Below are positions 20,416 through 29,477 of a stretch of DNA of 64,000 nucleotides, in pieces (positions within the stretch are counted from its first letter, which is position 1; the number at the start of each line of letters is the position of its first letter). This DNA comes from Schlesneria paludicola DSM 18645 (lineage in GTDB: Bacteria; Planctomycetota; Planctomycetia; Planctomycetales; Planctomycetaceae). The stretch is taken from contig CAMCMU010000018.1 in the NCBI GenBank assembly GCA_945876035.1, positions 19,522 through 83,521 on the forward strand, in the 5' to 3' direction. The translations under genes and the position numbers were made by a program. Under the pieces are notes generated by a model. The model searched no databases, was not told the DNA's origin, and saw only the letters and a program-made list of their open reading frames with translations.

Positions 20416-21573
20416 ATGAAGATTTCGCAATTTGAAGTGTTCGTTATTGGCGACGGGCCAGAGATTGATCCCGATCAGGGGGGTGTCGAGCCCTTGGCCT
20501 GCATTCGCGTGCATACAGACGGCGGGTTGATTGGTTTTTCCGAGGTCTTTCGCGTTCCACCAAGAGTCGTGCAAGCCACCGTCGGCGGTCCCGAGACGCA
20601 TTTTGGCCGCCTGTTGTTGGGGCAGGAAATCACACATCCCGAACGCCTGTGGCAGCTGGTTTGGGATGCGCTGATTCACACCAACCGTCGCGGCTGGGAA
20701 ATCATTATTCTCGGCGCACTGGACGTCGCCATCTGGGACATCTACGGGAAGATGCTTCAGCAACCTGTCTGGCAATTGCTAGGGGGCACACAGCGGGGGC
20801 CATTTCAGACCCCCAGAGGCCAAACCGTCGAAGTGACGCCGTATTGCACGCTCGTTTCGGACGTGTGGGGTGGTGAGCCGATGTTTGCCCAGCAAGTGGC
20901 ACGGGCCGAGCGTCTGGCAAGTCTTGGATATCGTGCCTTCAAAGTTGAGCCGATGATGTCCACGCCCACGGACGTCGTCGAAATCGCCCGGCGATTCAGG
21001 CAAGCGCTGGGTTCAGTGCCCACTTTGATGGTTGACGTCGGCTATCTGTTCAACGATGTCCCCACTGCTGTCCGTGTCTGTCGCCAATTGGAAGAATTCG
21101 ACATCTACTTCTTTGAGACCCCGTTTCCGGTCGATGTCCCTGAAACGTATGCTCAGCTGGCGGCCAAGACATCGATCCCGCTGGCCATGGGCGAGCATGC
21201 CGTCACGCGTTGGGAATTTGTGGAAATGATGGATCGAGGGCAAGTGTCCGTCATGCAGCCCTATATGACGACTTGTGGCGGATTGACCGAGGCCAAGCGG
21301 ATCGTGGAATTGGCACTGCCGCGCGGAGCGATCGTCTGCCCGGGAAACTGGTCGACGCAGATCCTGGGTGCAGCCAGCGTACATCTGGCGGCTTATTCGC
21401 CAATCACACCTTTCATCGAGTTTGCCCCCGCCGAAGTATTGGATTCGCCACTCCGCCAGGAGTTGCAGAATGCAGGGTTCCCAGTGCGGGATGGTGTCAT
21501 TTCATTGCCAATGTGTCCAGGGATTGGATATGAATTGCCTCAGGAGATCGAGAAAAAGTTTCAGATGTCGTAG
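20416..21573 (+). CDS. Mandelate racemase/muconate lactonizing enzyme family protein
   Basis: The 385-residue protein is a member of the enolase superfamily, which abstracts a proton next to a carboxylate, usually to dehydrate sugar acids. An N-terminal capping domain (residues 1-125) includes WEIIILGALDVAIWDIYGK. The barrel follows: lysine in YRAFKVEPM near 176, then metal ligands at aspartate in LMVDVGY near 207, glutamate in FFETPFPVD near 234 and glutamate in MGEHAV near 260. The ATG at 20416 follows AGGGGG; an upstream in-frame ATG at 20368 adds 16 unconserved residues. An ACS-type MFS transporter lies 216 bases downstream on the same strand, which suggests uptake and breakdown of an acidic sugar. 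Confidence 0.9.
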   Translation: MKISQFEVFVIGDGPEIDPDQGGVEPLACIRVHTDGGLIGFSEVFRVPPRVVQATVGGPETHFGRLLLGQEITHPERLWQLVWDALIHTNRRGWEIIILGALDVAIWDIYGKMLQQPVWQLLGGTQRGPFQTPRGQTVEVTPYCTLVSDVWGGEPMFAQQVARAERLASLGYRAFKVEPMMSTPTDVVEIARRFRQALGSVPTLMVDVGYLFNDVPTAVRVCRQLEEFDIYFFETPFPVDVPETYAQLAAKTSIPLAMGEHAVTRWEFVEMMDRGQVSVMQPYMTTCGGLTEAKRIVELALPRGAIVCPGNWSTQILGAASVHLAAYSPITPFIEFAPAEVLDSPLRQELQNAGFPVRDGVISLPMCPGIGYELPQEIEKKFQMS

Positions 21574-21789
21574 GCATCGTCGATCGAAATACGGGCTGGG
21601 TGATTTCGGAAGAATTCACTTGGCTGGCGAGTCCCATCCACATCGACGGTCAATCCCGGATTCTTGCGCGGAGTGTTTCGAGTCGAAACACAGGTAATTC
21701 TCTACTCTCGCTCGCGGCTCAAGCCCGGTTTCGGCTAGAGTGTGCCTTCGCTGGGTTTCGCCGGCGTGCTTCTCAACTGGATCGCTGAC

Positions 21790-23103
21790 ATGATCTCGTC
21801 CCCGCCCGATTCTCGGCCGACAAACATCCGTTGGCTGATCGTGTTGATGTTGATGGGATTTACGTTCCTCGGTCACTTCAATCGCAATAACATTTCCGTT
21901 GTTGGCAGTGAGCAGTTCATCAAGTCGGGTGAACTCACTGAGCAACAGATGGGCTGGGTCTATTCCACGTTTCTGTTTGTTTACACATGTGGGATGTTGC
22001 CCGGGGGCTGGCTGATTGATCGACTGGGGCCGAAACGTGCGCTGGCCGGCATGGGGATCGGTATGGGCGGCTGCGTGATCTTGACCGGCCTGCTCGGGTT
22101 TATGAAGCTGTCGCTGGCGGCCATGCTGCTAACGCTGATCGTTATACGTGGATTGGCCGGGGCCTTGAGTGTGGCGTTGCACCCTGGTGCGGCTCGTAGT
22201 GTTTCCTTATGGTTCCCGTTCCGGGAACGATCGACTGCGAATGGATTGGTGACGGCCGGCGCTTTAATTGGGGTAGCGACCTGTTATCCCGTCTTCGGCT
22301 GGTTGATGGATCGGTTCAACTGGCCGGAAGCTTTCGTTCTGTCTGGCACGACGATGATGGTCTTTGCCGTCGTCTGGGCCTTCCTCTCCTCAGATGATGT
22401 CAGTGGGCACAGTTGGACGAATGATGCGGAACGGAATCTGGTGCATATCAACGACCGAGTCCCATCACGTTCGACGGCGAGCTGGCAGGATGTTCTCCGA
22501 TTGTTCGGCAATCTTCAATTGCTGTTGTTGACTCTCAGTTACGCCGCACTCAGCTACTTCCAGTATTTGTTTTTCTACTGGCTGGGGTATTACTTCAACG
22601 ATGTGTTGAAGCTCCCCACGGCTGAAAGTCGGCAGGCCACTTTTACAGTACTGATCGCGATGGCGGTCGGGATGGCGTTTGGCGGCTGGTATTCTGACTG
22701 GCTCTGCCGGCGGTTTGGTCACCGCCTCGGCTGTCGCATCATGGCGATGACTGGTATGGGGACGAGTTCGGCGTTGGCACTGCTGGGGTTATTCACCACC
22801 GATCCGCAACAAATCGTCTTGTACTTTGCTTTAGCCGTGGGAGCCTTGGGGCTGTGTGAGGGCATCTTTTGGACGACCGCACCGACGCTGGAAAAGCGGA
22901 CGGGCGGCTTGGCCTGCGCCTTTTTGAATACCGGTGGTAATGCTGGCGGGTTGCTGGCCCCGATTTTTACACCGTATCTGGCCAAGGAATTCGGTTGGCC
23001 GGCGGCGATTTCTGTGGCCTGTGTGGTCTGTGCGCTGGGAGGGTTGCTGTGGTTGGGAATTGATTCGGAAGCGGGGCGGACGGAACCGCAGATAGAGTCG
23101 TAA
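21790..23103 (+). CDS. MFS transporter, anion:cation symporter (hexuronate/galactonate-like)
   Basis: This protein of about 437 residues has twelve predicted transmembrane segments. Features of the major facilitator fold are LGHFNRNNISVVG in helix 1 and GGWLIDRLGPKRALAGMG in the loop between helices 2 and 3. A second loop signature is GGWYSDWLCRRFGHRLG in the C-terminal half. The N-terminal pattern fits the anion:cation symporter group, which imports hexuronates and aldonates with protons or sodium. It follows the enolase-superfamily gene and probably brings in that enzyme's substrate. The ATG at 21790 starts a sensible cytoplasmic tail; an earlier ATG at 21742 is less likely. Confidence 0.88.
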   Translation: MISSPPDSRPTNIRWLIVLMLMGFTFLGHFNRNNISVVGSEQFIKSGELTEQQMGWVYSTFLFVYTCGMLPGGWLIDRLGPKRALAGMGIGMGGCVILTGLLGFMKLSLAAMLLTLIVIRGLAGALSVALHPGAARSVSLWFPFRERSTANGLVTAGALIGVATCYPVFGWLMDRFNWPEAFVLSGTTMMVFAVVWAFLSSDDVSGHSWTNDAERNLVHINDRVPSRSTASWQDVLRLFGNLQLLLLTLSYAALSYFQYLFFYWLGYYFNDVLKLPTAESRQATFTVLIAMAVGMAFGGWYSDWLCRRFGHRLGCRIMAMTGMGTSSALALLGLFTTDPQQIVLYFALAVGALGLCEGIFWTTAPTLEKRTGGLACAFLNTGGNAGGLLAPIFTPYLAKEFGWPAAISVACVVCALGGLLWLGIDSEAGRTEPQIES

Positions 23104-23232
23104 AATTTCAGAGGCTCAACCGGTGATTCGGGGAGGTCTGTTTTGGAATTACGAAAGACGGAAGAAGTTGAAGTGACCGCGTGGTAAGGAGCCGCGTGAA
23201 TCGCGTTAAGGATTTGATACTTGGAACCACGG

Positions 23233-23388
23233 ATGGAACTGACGCTCTTGCCGTTGATCGACGATCAGAAGTGCTTTGAATGGGTGCGAAAACGGCGATG
23301 CCCTGAAGAGATCACTTGTCCGCATTGTGACTCGCCGCAACTCAATCCGGTGGAGCATCTGTGGCATGACCCGCGCAGTCATGAGTAG
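23233..23388 (+). pseudogene. 51-codon chimera of two transposase fragments
   Basis: The frame begins MELTLLPLIDDQKCFEW and continues CPEEITCPHCDSPQ, which matches the zinc-ribbon N-terminus of IS1595-type transposases. It then changes to LNPVEHLWHDPRS, the conserved C-terminal motif of IS630-type transposases (LNPVEHLW). A TAG ends it at 23388. Further degraded frames follow to about 23500. I infer fusion of two unrelated transposase scraps, not a functional gene. Confidence 0.65.
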
Positions 23389-23664
23389 CTCAACCGCCGG
23401 TCTCGCACTGTCGATGATCTGTTCGATGCGGCCGAAAACGCCGAGCAAAACATCGGCTTTGCCTCCCATCGAATCCGCAACGTCTGCTGCGCAGCCTTGG
23501 CGTAAACGTGTGGAGAATTTAGAGAATTGATGTCCTTGTATCCGTCGCATCACCGCCGCAACAGGCCTCCCCCTTCGCGTGTGGCGGAGAACATCGTCTC
23601 GACGGAATTTTGGGAACCTCCTACACTCCGACAACAGTGGACACGTTGTTTCTTGGATGGCAGT

Positions 23665-24504
23665 ATGATCACACACCTTGATTTTACGAACGATACGGAA
23701 TTCGGGAAATTACTTTCCTTCCGATCAGACATCGATCTGACTTTGGTTGCATTAGAATTGGCTCGCGATTCACAGCCAGATCTTGATTTCGGTCACACGC
23801 TGGAGTGGATTCGCCAGCGGGCTCAAGACGTGACCAACGGCTTAATTCGGACAGCGGATGATCGAACCATCTTGGCCGAAATATCAAACTGTCTTTCCGG
23901 CACACATGGGCTGCACGGTAACAAGAACGCCTTTGGTTTTGCAGACAGTAGTTTCATCAATCGAGTTGTCGAAACCGGGGTCGGTATTCCCATCAGTCTG
24001 TCAATTATTTATTTGGCTGTGGCTCAGCAGGCAGGCGTAGATCTCGTCGCGGTTGCGGCACCCACGCATTTTCTGACGCGGTTGGAAACAATCGAAGGCC
24101 CCTTGTTTCTGGATGCCTTTCATCACGGGCGAGTGCTCAATCTGGACGACTGTTGTGAATGGCTCGAATCACTCTCTGGAATGTCTGTCGAAGAGATTGA
24201 GCAGGCATTGGAACCCGCGAAATCGCGTGACGTGGTGGTTCGAATGCTTAATAATTTGAAAGCCGTTTATGTGAAACAACAACGGTGGGAGGAAACGTGG
24301 AAAGTTCAGCGTCGATTGACCGCCATCCATCCCGGCGAGTTTCAAAATCGACGTGATCTCGCCATCACGGCACTCAAGTCGAATCGGCCGGGATTAGCAA
24401 TTGACATGCTGGAAGAGTGTCTGAAGGATTGTTCAGCCAATGAGCGTCCGCTTCTACAAACTCATTTGGAGATGGCAGAGCGTCTGCTTTCCACGTTCAA
24501 TTAA
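23665..24504 (+). CDS. SirB1-type transglutaminase-like protein with TPR-like C-terminus
   Basis: The 279-residue product resembles the SirB1/transglutaminase-like superfamily member (Transglut_core2). The core runs from LLSFRSDIDLTLVALELA through FGFADSSFINRVVETGVGIP, PISLSIIYLAVAQQAG, and the histidine/aspartate region APTHFLTR and LFLDAFHHGRVL. The C-terminus, from about residue 195, has paired helices (RDVVVRMLNNLKAVYVKQQ, RRDLAITALKSNRPGLAIDM) like tetratricopeptide repeats, the usual SirB1 arrangement. The family's biochemical role is poorly known. I start at the ATG at 23665; an ATG at 23527 would add 46 residues that look non-conserved. Confidence 0.8.
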   Translation: MITHLDFTNDTEFGKLLSFRSDIDLTLVALELARDSQPDLDFGHTLEWIRQRAQDVTNGLIRTADDRTILAEISNCLSGTHGLHGNKNAFGFADSSFINRVVETGVGIPISLSIIYLAVAQQAGVDLVAVAAPTHFLTRLETIEGPLFLDAFHHGRVLNLDDCCEWLESLSGMSVEEIEQALEPAKSRDVVVRMLNNLKAVYVKQQRWEETWKVQRRLTAIHPGEFQNRRDLAITALKSNRPGLAIDMLEECLKDCSANERPLLQTHLEMAERLLSTFN

Positions 24505-24540
24505 AATGGATTGTCAGTCGGACTTGGATCTTTGCTCACG

Positions 24541-25797
24541 CTACTTGAGAAGAAAGAATCGTTTGGCTTCGTTGACGGTTTTGGGATCCTTCTTTTCAAG
24601 TGTGGCAAGACATTCCAACGCATGACCGACGTGCGCTGGCAGGACAGCGGTTGCACTTCCTATCGTTGCGGTCGGCACCTCTTTCAAGGGAGGCTCCGCA
24701 CCTGCTTTTTTTGTGTTCTCATCCTTCTTCTCTCCCGTGTCTTTTGTCCCTGCCAGCAGGAAGCGAACAACGGCTCGTTTAATCGACGGAACGTTATAGG
24801 CCTCGTCGTCATACAGAGTCATCAATCGGTCCATCTGACTCCAATCCTTCATGCGTGACAGATCGGCGATCACAAGATCGGCAAGTTCAGGACGATCCAA
24901 CAAAATTCGCATCGACTGCCGCAGCCGTTCGAGTGAAATGCGATTGCCACCATACTGCCACATGAACCGTAACGCTTGCATTGCCGCGTACGTCTCGGAG
25001 AACGGAGCTTTCTTATCCTTCAGCTTCTGCTCTTCCAAAACCGTTAATCCCGTCTCGCCTGTGAGTAGTAAATAACCACCCATCACGCCATCGATTCCCA
25101 GACGAAAATCTTCGGTCACTTCTAAAATTTTGTGCTCCATCAGCGTCACATCGTCTGCCGTTCCGCAGAGGCCGAGCATCATGCCGTAAAGGCCGAGCCG
25201 TCCGGCGGATGTCTCTTTGTCGGTGAGCCATCCTCGTAGTTTTTCGCGTGGCAAGTCTTTGGCCAGCAAGACCACGTCCGCATACGAGGCATTTGCAAAT
25301 TCGCCGAACGCATCATCACCGATCAATCGATCTGAATGCTCGAGGTACTTGAGAAAGTAGGGCAGACGCTGGGCCGCCGGTTGATCGGGCTTCGGCGATA
25401 GTTTCATATACTCGAAACCCAACCGGCTGACTTCAAGGGGACTTCCCCAATCGAGAACCTCACCTCCGAGTGTTCCTAAAAGCAGAAAGAGGTCCCCGGA
25501 CTTTCCTAAGCGATAGCGAATTAAATTCAGCTTCATCCCTTTTTCGAGTTGACCGGATTTGTGCTGATGGACAACTTCTTCAACTTCAAACTCGGTGGTA
25601 CCGGTATTCGTTGGATTCGCGGGCGTTCCCCCAATCCATTTGACAAGGATCGCGGCATCGGCGCCGGCGAGTTGCTCTGTGAGAGTTAACGATGGCGCGT
25701 TGCAAAACGGGCAGGCGAAGACGAGTACTGGTGCCACCGTTGCGACGGCGACAAATGCCACACAAACTCCGACGATAATCCTCGTGGCGTGAGTCAT
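24541..25797 (-). CDS. Secreted protein of unknown function
   Basis: The protein of about 418 residues has a strong signal peptide (RIIVGVCVAFVAVATVAPVL) cut near VFACPFC. The mature N-terminus has a CPFCNAPS dithiol-like motif. An OB- or beta-rich stretch follows (TTEFEVEEVVHQHKSGQL), resembling domains that measure metalloproteinase inhibitor-like folds, and then a helical, repeat-like region (YADVVLLAKDLPREKLRGWL, GGNRISLERLRQSMRILLD). The ATG at 25797 is preceded by AGGGGG at good spacing. It converges with the SirB1-type gene, ending 36 bases away. I do not recognise a named family; secreted proteins of this sort are frequent in planctomycetes. Confidence 0.75.
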   Translation of the reverse strand: MTHATRIIVGVCVAFVAVATVAPVLVFACPFCNAPSLTLTEQLAGADAAILVKWIGGTPANPTNTGTTEFEVEEVVHQHKSGQLEKGMKLNLIRYRLGKSGDLFLLLGTLGGEVLDWGSPLEVSRLGFEYMKLSPKPDQPAAQRLPYFLKYLEHSDRLIGDDAFGEFANASYADVVLLAKDLPREKLRGWLTDKETSAGRLGLYGMMLGLCGTADDVTLMEHKILEVTEDFRLGIDGVMGGYLLLTGETGLTVLEEQKLKDKKAPFSETYAAMQALRFMWQYGGNRISLERLRQSMRILLDRPELADLVIADLSRMKDWSQMDRLMTLYDDEAYNVPSIKRAVVRFLLAGTKDTGEKKDENTKKAGAEPPLKEVPTATIGSATAVLPAHVGHALECLATLEKKDPKTVNEAKRFFLLK

Positions 25798-26138
25798 TAA
25801 AACATCCCCCTGCGAAAAAAACAGACACTCGCCTGACGTCGGCGAAAATTTATGGCAAGATGCGGGACGCGGTCCATGAGTCACTCACCGCAATTCCATT
25901 CTCTGAGGGGATCTCACCGACGGCGTGGTATCACCGAAATCATGCCACCACTCAGTCGATGATAACAGGATTCATTCTTTTGAAAACGTCGCGGTGAGGG
26001 TTGATTTCAGTCAACCAGCGGCGAGAGCATTCAAGCGGGGACGGACGCTCTTTTTTCGTGATTGTTGAACGCTGACCATGGTTGTGGGGCGAGGCGTCAG
26101 AATCTGAAAATTAGTATTGTCGGTCACGATGCAACGAT
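25798..26138. other. Gap without a supported gene
   Basis: About 340 bases between the secreted-protein gene and mscL. It should hold the promoter of the secreted-protein gene. I see no other structure. Confidence 0.35.
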
Positions 26139-26588
26139 TTATGTTTTTGCCTTCAGGGCGTCTCGAATCTCTGTCAATAATACTTCGGTTGGGGTCGGTG
26201 GCACCGTGACCGACGCGGCCTCTTCGTTTTTCTTCAGGGAATTCATCGCTTTGACAAGCAGGAACACACAACCTGCGATGATCAGAAAGTCAAACGTCGT
26301 CTGCAAAAAGTTTCCGTAGTTGATTGTCGCCGCATCCAGCGTTTTGGAGACGAATTGTCCGGGATTGTCAGCGGTTGGAGACGGAACCAAGATCGTCACC
26401 GAAGGGAGTCGCATCTTAAGGTCCGTAAACTTCATTCCACCAATAAGATACCCGATCGGAGGCAGGAGCAGATCCGCGACAACCGAATTCACGATCTTTC
26501 CAAACGCCCCCCCCATGATTACGCCAACGGCAAGATCAACGACGCTTCCGCGTTGAATGAATGTTTTGAATTCTTGAATCATGCTCAT
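26139..26588 (-). CDS. mscL: Large-conductance mechanosensitive channel MscL
   Basis: This 149-residue protein is MscL, the pentameric inner-membrane valve that opens under high membrane tension during hypo-osmotic shock. The N-terminal amphipathic helix IQEFKTFIQRG is followed by the first transmembrane helix VVDLAVGVIMGGAFGKIV, lining the pore, and the conserved SVVADLLLPPIGYL. The second transmembrane helix is FDFLIIAGCVFLLVKAMN, followed by a charged cytoplasmic tail with a C-terminal helix. The periplasmic loop contains extra proline/threonine-rich residues. The start at 26588 has GGAAC nearby; a second ATG two codons in is equally plausible. Confidence 0.95.
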   Translation of the reverse strand: MSMIQEFKTFIQRGSVVDLAVGVIMGGAFGKIVNSVVADLLLPPIGYLIGGMKFTDLKMRLPSVTILVPSPTADNPGQFVSKTLDAATINYGNFLQTTFDFLIIAGCVFLLVKAMNSLKKNEEAASVTVPPTPTEVLLTEIRDALKAKT

Positions 26589-26784
26589 GCGAAAAAGTTC
26601 CTGTGAAATGAGGGGATCAATGAGTGGGCCGCAGGCACTCGAGCAGCATCAGCCCAAGATCTGGCGATCATCACGGGGCCCGGCATCAGGGACCATAAGT
26701 TCACAACGGTCCTGATCGGTGTTTACGACGAAGTCCTCGTGTTTCCATCGGCTAGGGGCGGCAGTTTGCCTCTTGATGAGGCAT

Positions 26785-27738
26785 TTACAGGCCGGATTTT
26801 GGGGTATTCATCAACTCTTCGTGAGCCCGCAACTCGAGAACCTTTCGTTTCAGAGTCGCTCGAAGTGACGACCATCGGTTAACCGTCGCTCGAAAAGTTT
26901 CAGCGACTTCGGGGATCCCAAAAGCGGAATCACCGACCTGTGCGACGGCCCGCTCCGCATCGAGAATGATCGGTTCGACGTGGTGCCTGATATACTCCGC
27001 AAAGGCCTTGGCTAACGTTTCAATTTCATCAGCCAAATGCTTCACGTGTTGACGCTCGACCCACCTTTCGCCCTCGTTCAAAGGCTTGCATTCTGCCGGG
27101 GCTGATTTCATTGCAGGGGGGTTGCTATCGACCAGTCGACCGAACGGGCTGAAAGAATTTTTTTTCTGATGCTGGAGAATCTCGGTGTTTCCTAAGGCCG
27201 TACGAGCCTTTTCGAAATTTGGCTTGAGGTCGATTGCCTTTTTAAAGTTGATGATTGCCATTTGGGTATTCCCCATTTCTTTGTAGGTGTTGCCGAGATT
27301 CTGATATGCCTCCAGCATCTCTGGGTTGATCTTGATGGCCTCTTTATACGCAGACACGGCGAGTGAGTTTTGCTTGAGTTTGCGTTGTGCAATCCCCAGA
27401 TTATAGAACGATACGGCATTCTTCCTGTCCCGCTGTATCGACTTTCGAAGCACATCGCAGGCTTTTTGGTGTTCACCCAACTGATTGTAGATCGCGCCGA
27501 TATTGGAGTAATAACGACCATCCATTGGCTTCAGTTGTGTCAATTTTGTGTAAGAAGTGATGGCTCCCGCCAAGTCTCCATCGAGATAGGAGACTTTAGC
27601 TAGGCCTTCATGGGCATCAATACAATCGGGGTCGAGTGCCAACGCGTCTTCGAAGGCATCGTTGGCCGCCGCATGATCACGTTCCTTTAATGCCTTTTGG
27701 CCTTGATCGCAGAGGGCTTCGACTTCGGAATTGCTCAT
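26785..27738 (-). CDS. Tetratricopeptide repeat protein
   Basis: The 317-residue protein contains at least five consecutive tetratricopeptide repeats in residues 1-175. Examples are FEDALALDPDCIDAHEGLA, YYSNIGAIYNQLGEHQKA, VSFYNLGIAQRKLKQNSL and LEAYQNLGNTYKEMGNTQMA. The last repeat leads into a spacer (KKNSFSPFGRLVDS). The C-terminal third is a long helical segment (EIETLAKAFAEYIRHHVEP, RATVNRWSSLRATLKRKV) without a recognised domain. There is no signal peptide, so it is probably a cytoplasmic scaffold. Neighbouring genes give no firm link. Confidence 0.85.
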   Translation of the reverse strand: MSNSEVEALCDQGQKALKERDHAAANDAFEDALALDPDCIDAHEGLAKVSYLDGDLAGAITSYTKLTQLKPMDGRYYSNIGAIYNQLGEHQKACDVLRKSIQRDRKNAVSFYNLGIAQRKLKQNSLAVSAYKEAIKINPEMLEAYQNLGNTYKEMGNTQMAIINFKKAIDLKPNFEKARTALGNTEILQHQKKNSFSPFGRLVDSNPPAMKSAPAECKPLNEGERWVERQHVKHLADEIETLAKAFAEYIRHHVEPIILDAERAVAQVGDSAFGIPEVAETFRATVNRWSSLRATLKRKVLELRAHEELMNTPKSGL

Positions 27739-28060
27739 GGGCGACAGCCTTGGACGGAGTCAGCAACGTGTGGGAAATGTGGTCGTAAAACCACTCAGAC
27801 TCGCTTCAAGATTGCCCATCAATGTCGAACGACGGCGATGGACAATAGCGTGGATGTCAAACAGAAATGGACCGAACATCAATAAGATATGGAGCATGAT
27901 CGGATATGGAATCATAAAGAGGACTGAGAGAACAGAGCAAAATAGCTCGCCGAGGAATTTCGTCGCGAGATCACCGGACGATGAGCGGTGCCCCGTCCTG
28001 ATTCAAACGAATTCTCTGCCTCAATGTTTTGCCGTCTGAGCGGTAAAGATTTCTCCGATT
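27739..28060. other. Gap without a supported gene
   Basis: About 320 bases upstream of the TPR gene and downstream of the membrane-anchored pair. It must contain the TPR gene promoter; nothing else is recognisable. Confidence 0.35.
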
Positions 28061-28765
28061 TTACTGTTTTGCCGGGGTGATGACTTCAGTGGGCAACGTG
28101 AGGGACTTGGCCTCAGAATCTACAATTTCCGACAAGGAGTTCAACAACTCGGTGATGGCCTCCTCGGAAAGACAGTCTTCTTCGGCTTGAAGGATGAGCA
28201 TGGCTGTCCCCTCGTGACCTGGAAACATCCCGGAAACTTGCCGCATCTTTGTGGTGGAGGCTCTGTCTTCGCCGGTCACAATTTCGAATTCCGTCTCCTT
28301 GCCGCGAACAGAGAGCTTCCTTTGTTCCGTGTCTTTTGGACTGATCAGCCGCAAATCGGGGGAGGAATCTTCCAACAATTTTCGGAGTTGAAGTTGTTCC
28401 GTGGGATTGAAGACGGGGCGGACATGAAACTCTCCAATCAACATCAATCCGCGACCGTCGCGGTGATCGAAACGTGCCATTTGAACCCAAATCAAGGAAT
28501 TATCCGCCTCCCATCCCCAAACCGGTTGAAAGAGGGGTGGCACACGCACAGCGGCGATCCTTTGGGTAATTATCTGGATCTGTGCCGCAACATCGGTGTG
28601 AGCCGGCCCAAATAGTAAGGCCACGGCCACCCAACCCAAGCCGCAGGCCAGCAGGCAGGATCCGAACGCTCCGCCGCCGATCCAAAGCCATCGAGTGGTT
28701 CGCAGAGATCGTCGAGCGCGACGCGGTAAGAGATCGGGGGTCGTTGAGGGAGCGGGGGCAGTCAT
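28061..28765 (-). CDS. Membrane-anchored protein of unknown function, paralogue of its upstream neighbour
   Basis: This protein of about 234 residues begins with a basic, proline-rich cytoplasmic tail. A single transmembrane helix (LWIGGGAFGSCLLACGLGWV) near residue 24 leads to an extracytoplasmic domain with motifs DGRGLMLIGEFHV and KLSVRGKETEFEI. The same layout and equivalent motifs (GQGTLLIGTLFV, REFAIRGKTIPFQF) occur in the gene just upstream, so the two are tandem paralogues. I place the start at the ATG at 28765; a TTG at 28831, overlapping the upstream stop, would add 22 residues and imply translational coupling. No known domain is recognised. Confidence 0.7.
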   Translation of the reverse strand: MTAPAPSTTPDLLPRRARRSLRTTRWLWIGGGAFGSCLLACGLGWVAVALLFGPAHTDVAAQIQIITQRIAAVRVPPLFQPVWGWEADNSLIWVQMARFDHRDGRGLMLIGEFHVRPVFNPTEQLQLRKLLEDSSPDLRLISPKDTEQRKLSVRGKETEFEIVTGEDRASTTKMRQVSGMFPGHEGTAMLILQAEEDCLSEEAITELLNSLSEIVDSEAKSLTLPTEVITPAKQ

Positions 28766-28814
28766 AAGCGATGTGGGGGCTTTCGAAAGATTTGATTTAG
28801 AGACTGAGAATCCC

Positions 28815-29477
28815 TTATTCGATCGATTCAATCATTTTGACCACAGTTGACTCGTCGTAGGCATCGTCGTCCAGTAGGAGTTGAAAGATGGTGATTTGCT
28901 TGGGAAATTCGAGTTCCGCGGAGACGAGACGAATCTTTTTTCCCGTTTCTTTTTCCACGGCTTCGGAAAATTGAAAGGGAATTGTTTTTCCTCGAATCGC
29001 GAACTCTCTTTCAACGGATTCCGTGATTTCCGTTTCCGGTATTTCGTCAGATTGTTGCCCGATTTTGTTTTTGAAATCTTCGCGGTGCAGAACAGGGTCT
29101 CCGAGTTTGACAAATAATGTACCGATCAACAATGTTCCTTGGCCTTGACGATCTCGAAACAGGGCAACATTCATGGTCATTAACCAATTGTCGATCGACA
29201 TTCCCGTCTCACCGATGAAGTTTTCGGAGATGTTCATTTTGAGTGCCGCGTCTGCGACGGCCGCGACCTCAGCAGGAGTCTGGGCCATGTGAGGAAAGAG
29301 GGACCAGCCCAAGGCAAGGAGTCCGCCGCAGCAAACGAGTACCGCGACGATTAGCATCCCTCCGACAATCAAGACAAACTTCAAACAGCCGTTGTGCTTT
29401 GCACTTTCCTCCCGCGACTTGGACCGTCGAGGAGGCGGGTCATTGGGATTGTCGGGCCACTGATCACGATCGGACAT
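28815..29477 (-). CDS. Membrane-anchored protein of unknown function
   Basis: The protein of about 220 residues has a charged, proline-rich N-terminal tail and one transmembrane helix (FVLIVGGMLIVAVLVCCGG) near residue 31. An extracytoplasmic domain of about 165 residues follows, including VAAVADAALKM, GQGTLLIGTLFV and VEREFAIRGKTIPF. The ATG at 29477 is preferred since AAGG lies upstream at suitable spacing; a GTG ten codons earlier is in frame. It is first in a probable two-gene unit with the paralogue downstream, which starts within about 50 bases or overlaps. The family is unknown to me. Confidence 0.72.
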   Translation of the reverse strand: MSDRDQWPDNPNDPPPRRSKSREESAKHNGCLKFVLIVGGMLIVAVLVCCGGLLALGWSLFPHMAQTPAEVAAVADAALKMNISENFIGETGMSIDNWLMTMNVALFRDRQGQGTLLIGTLFVKLGDPVLHREDFKNKIGQQSDEIPETEITESVEREFAIRGKTIPFQFSEAVEKETGKKIRLVSAELEFPKQITIFQLLLDDDAYDESTVVKMIESIE

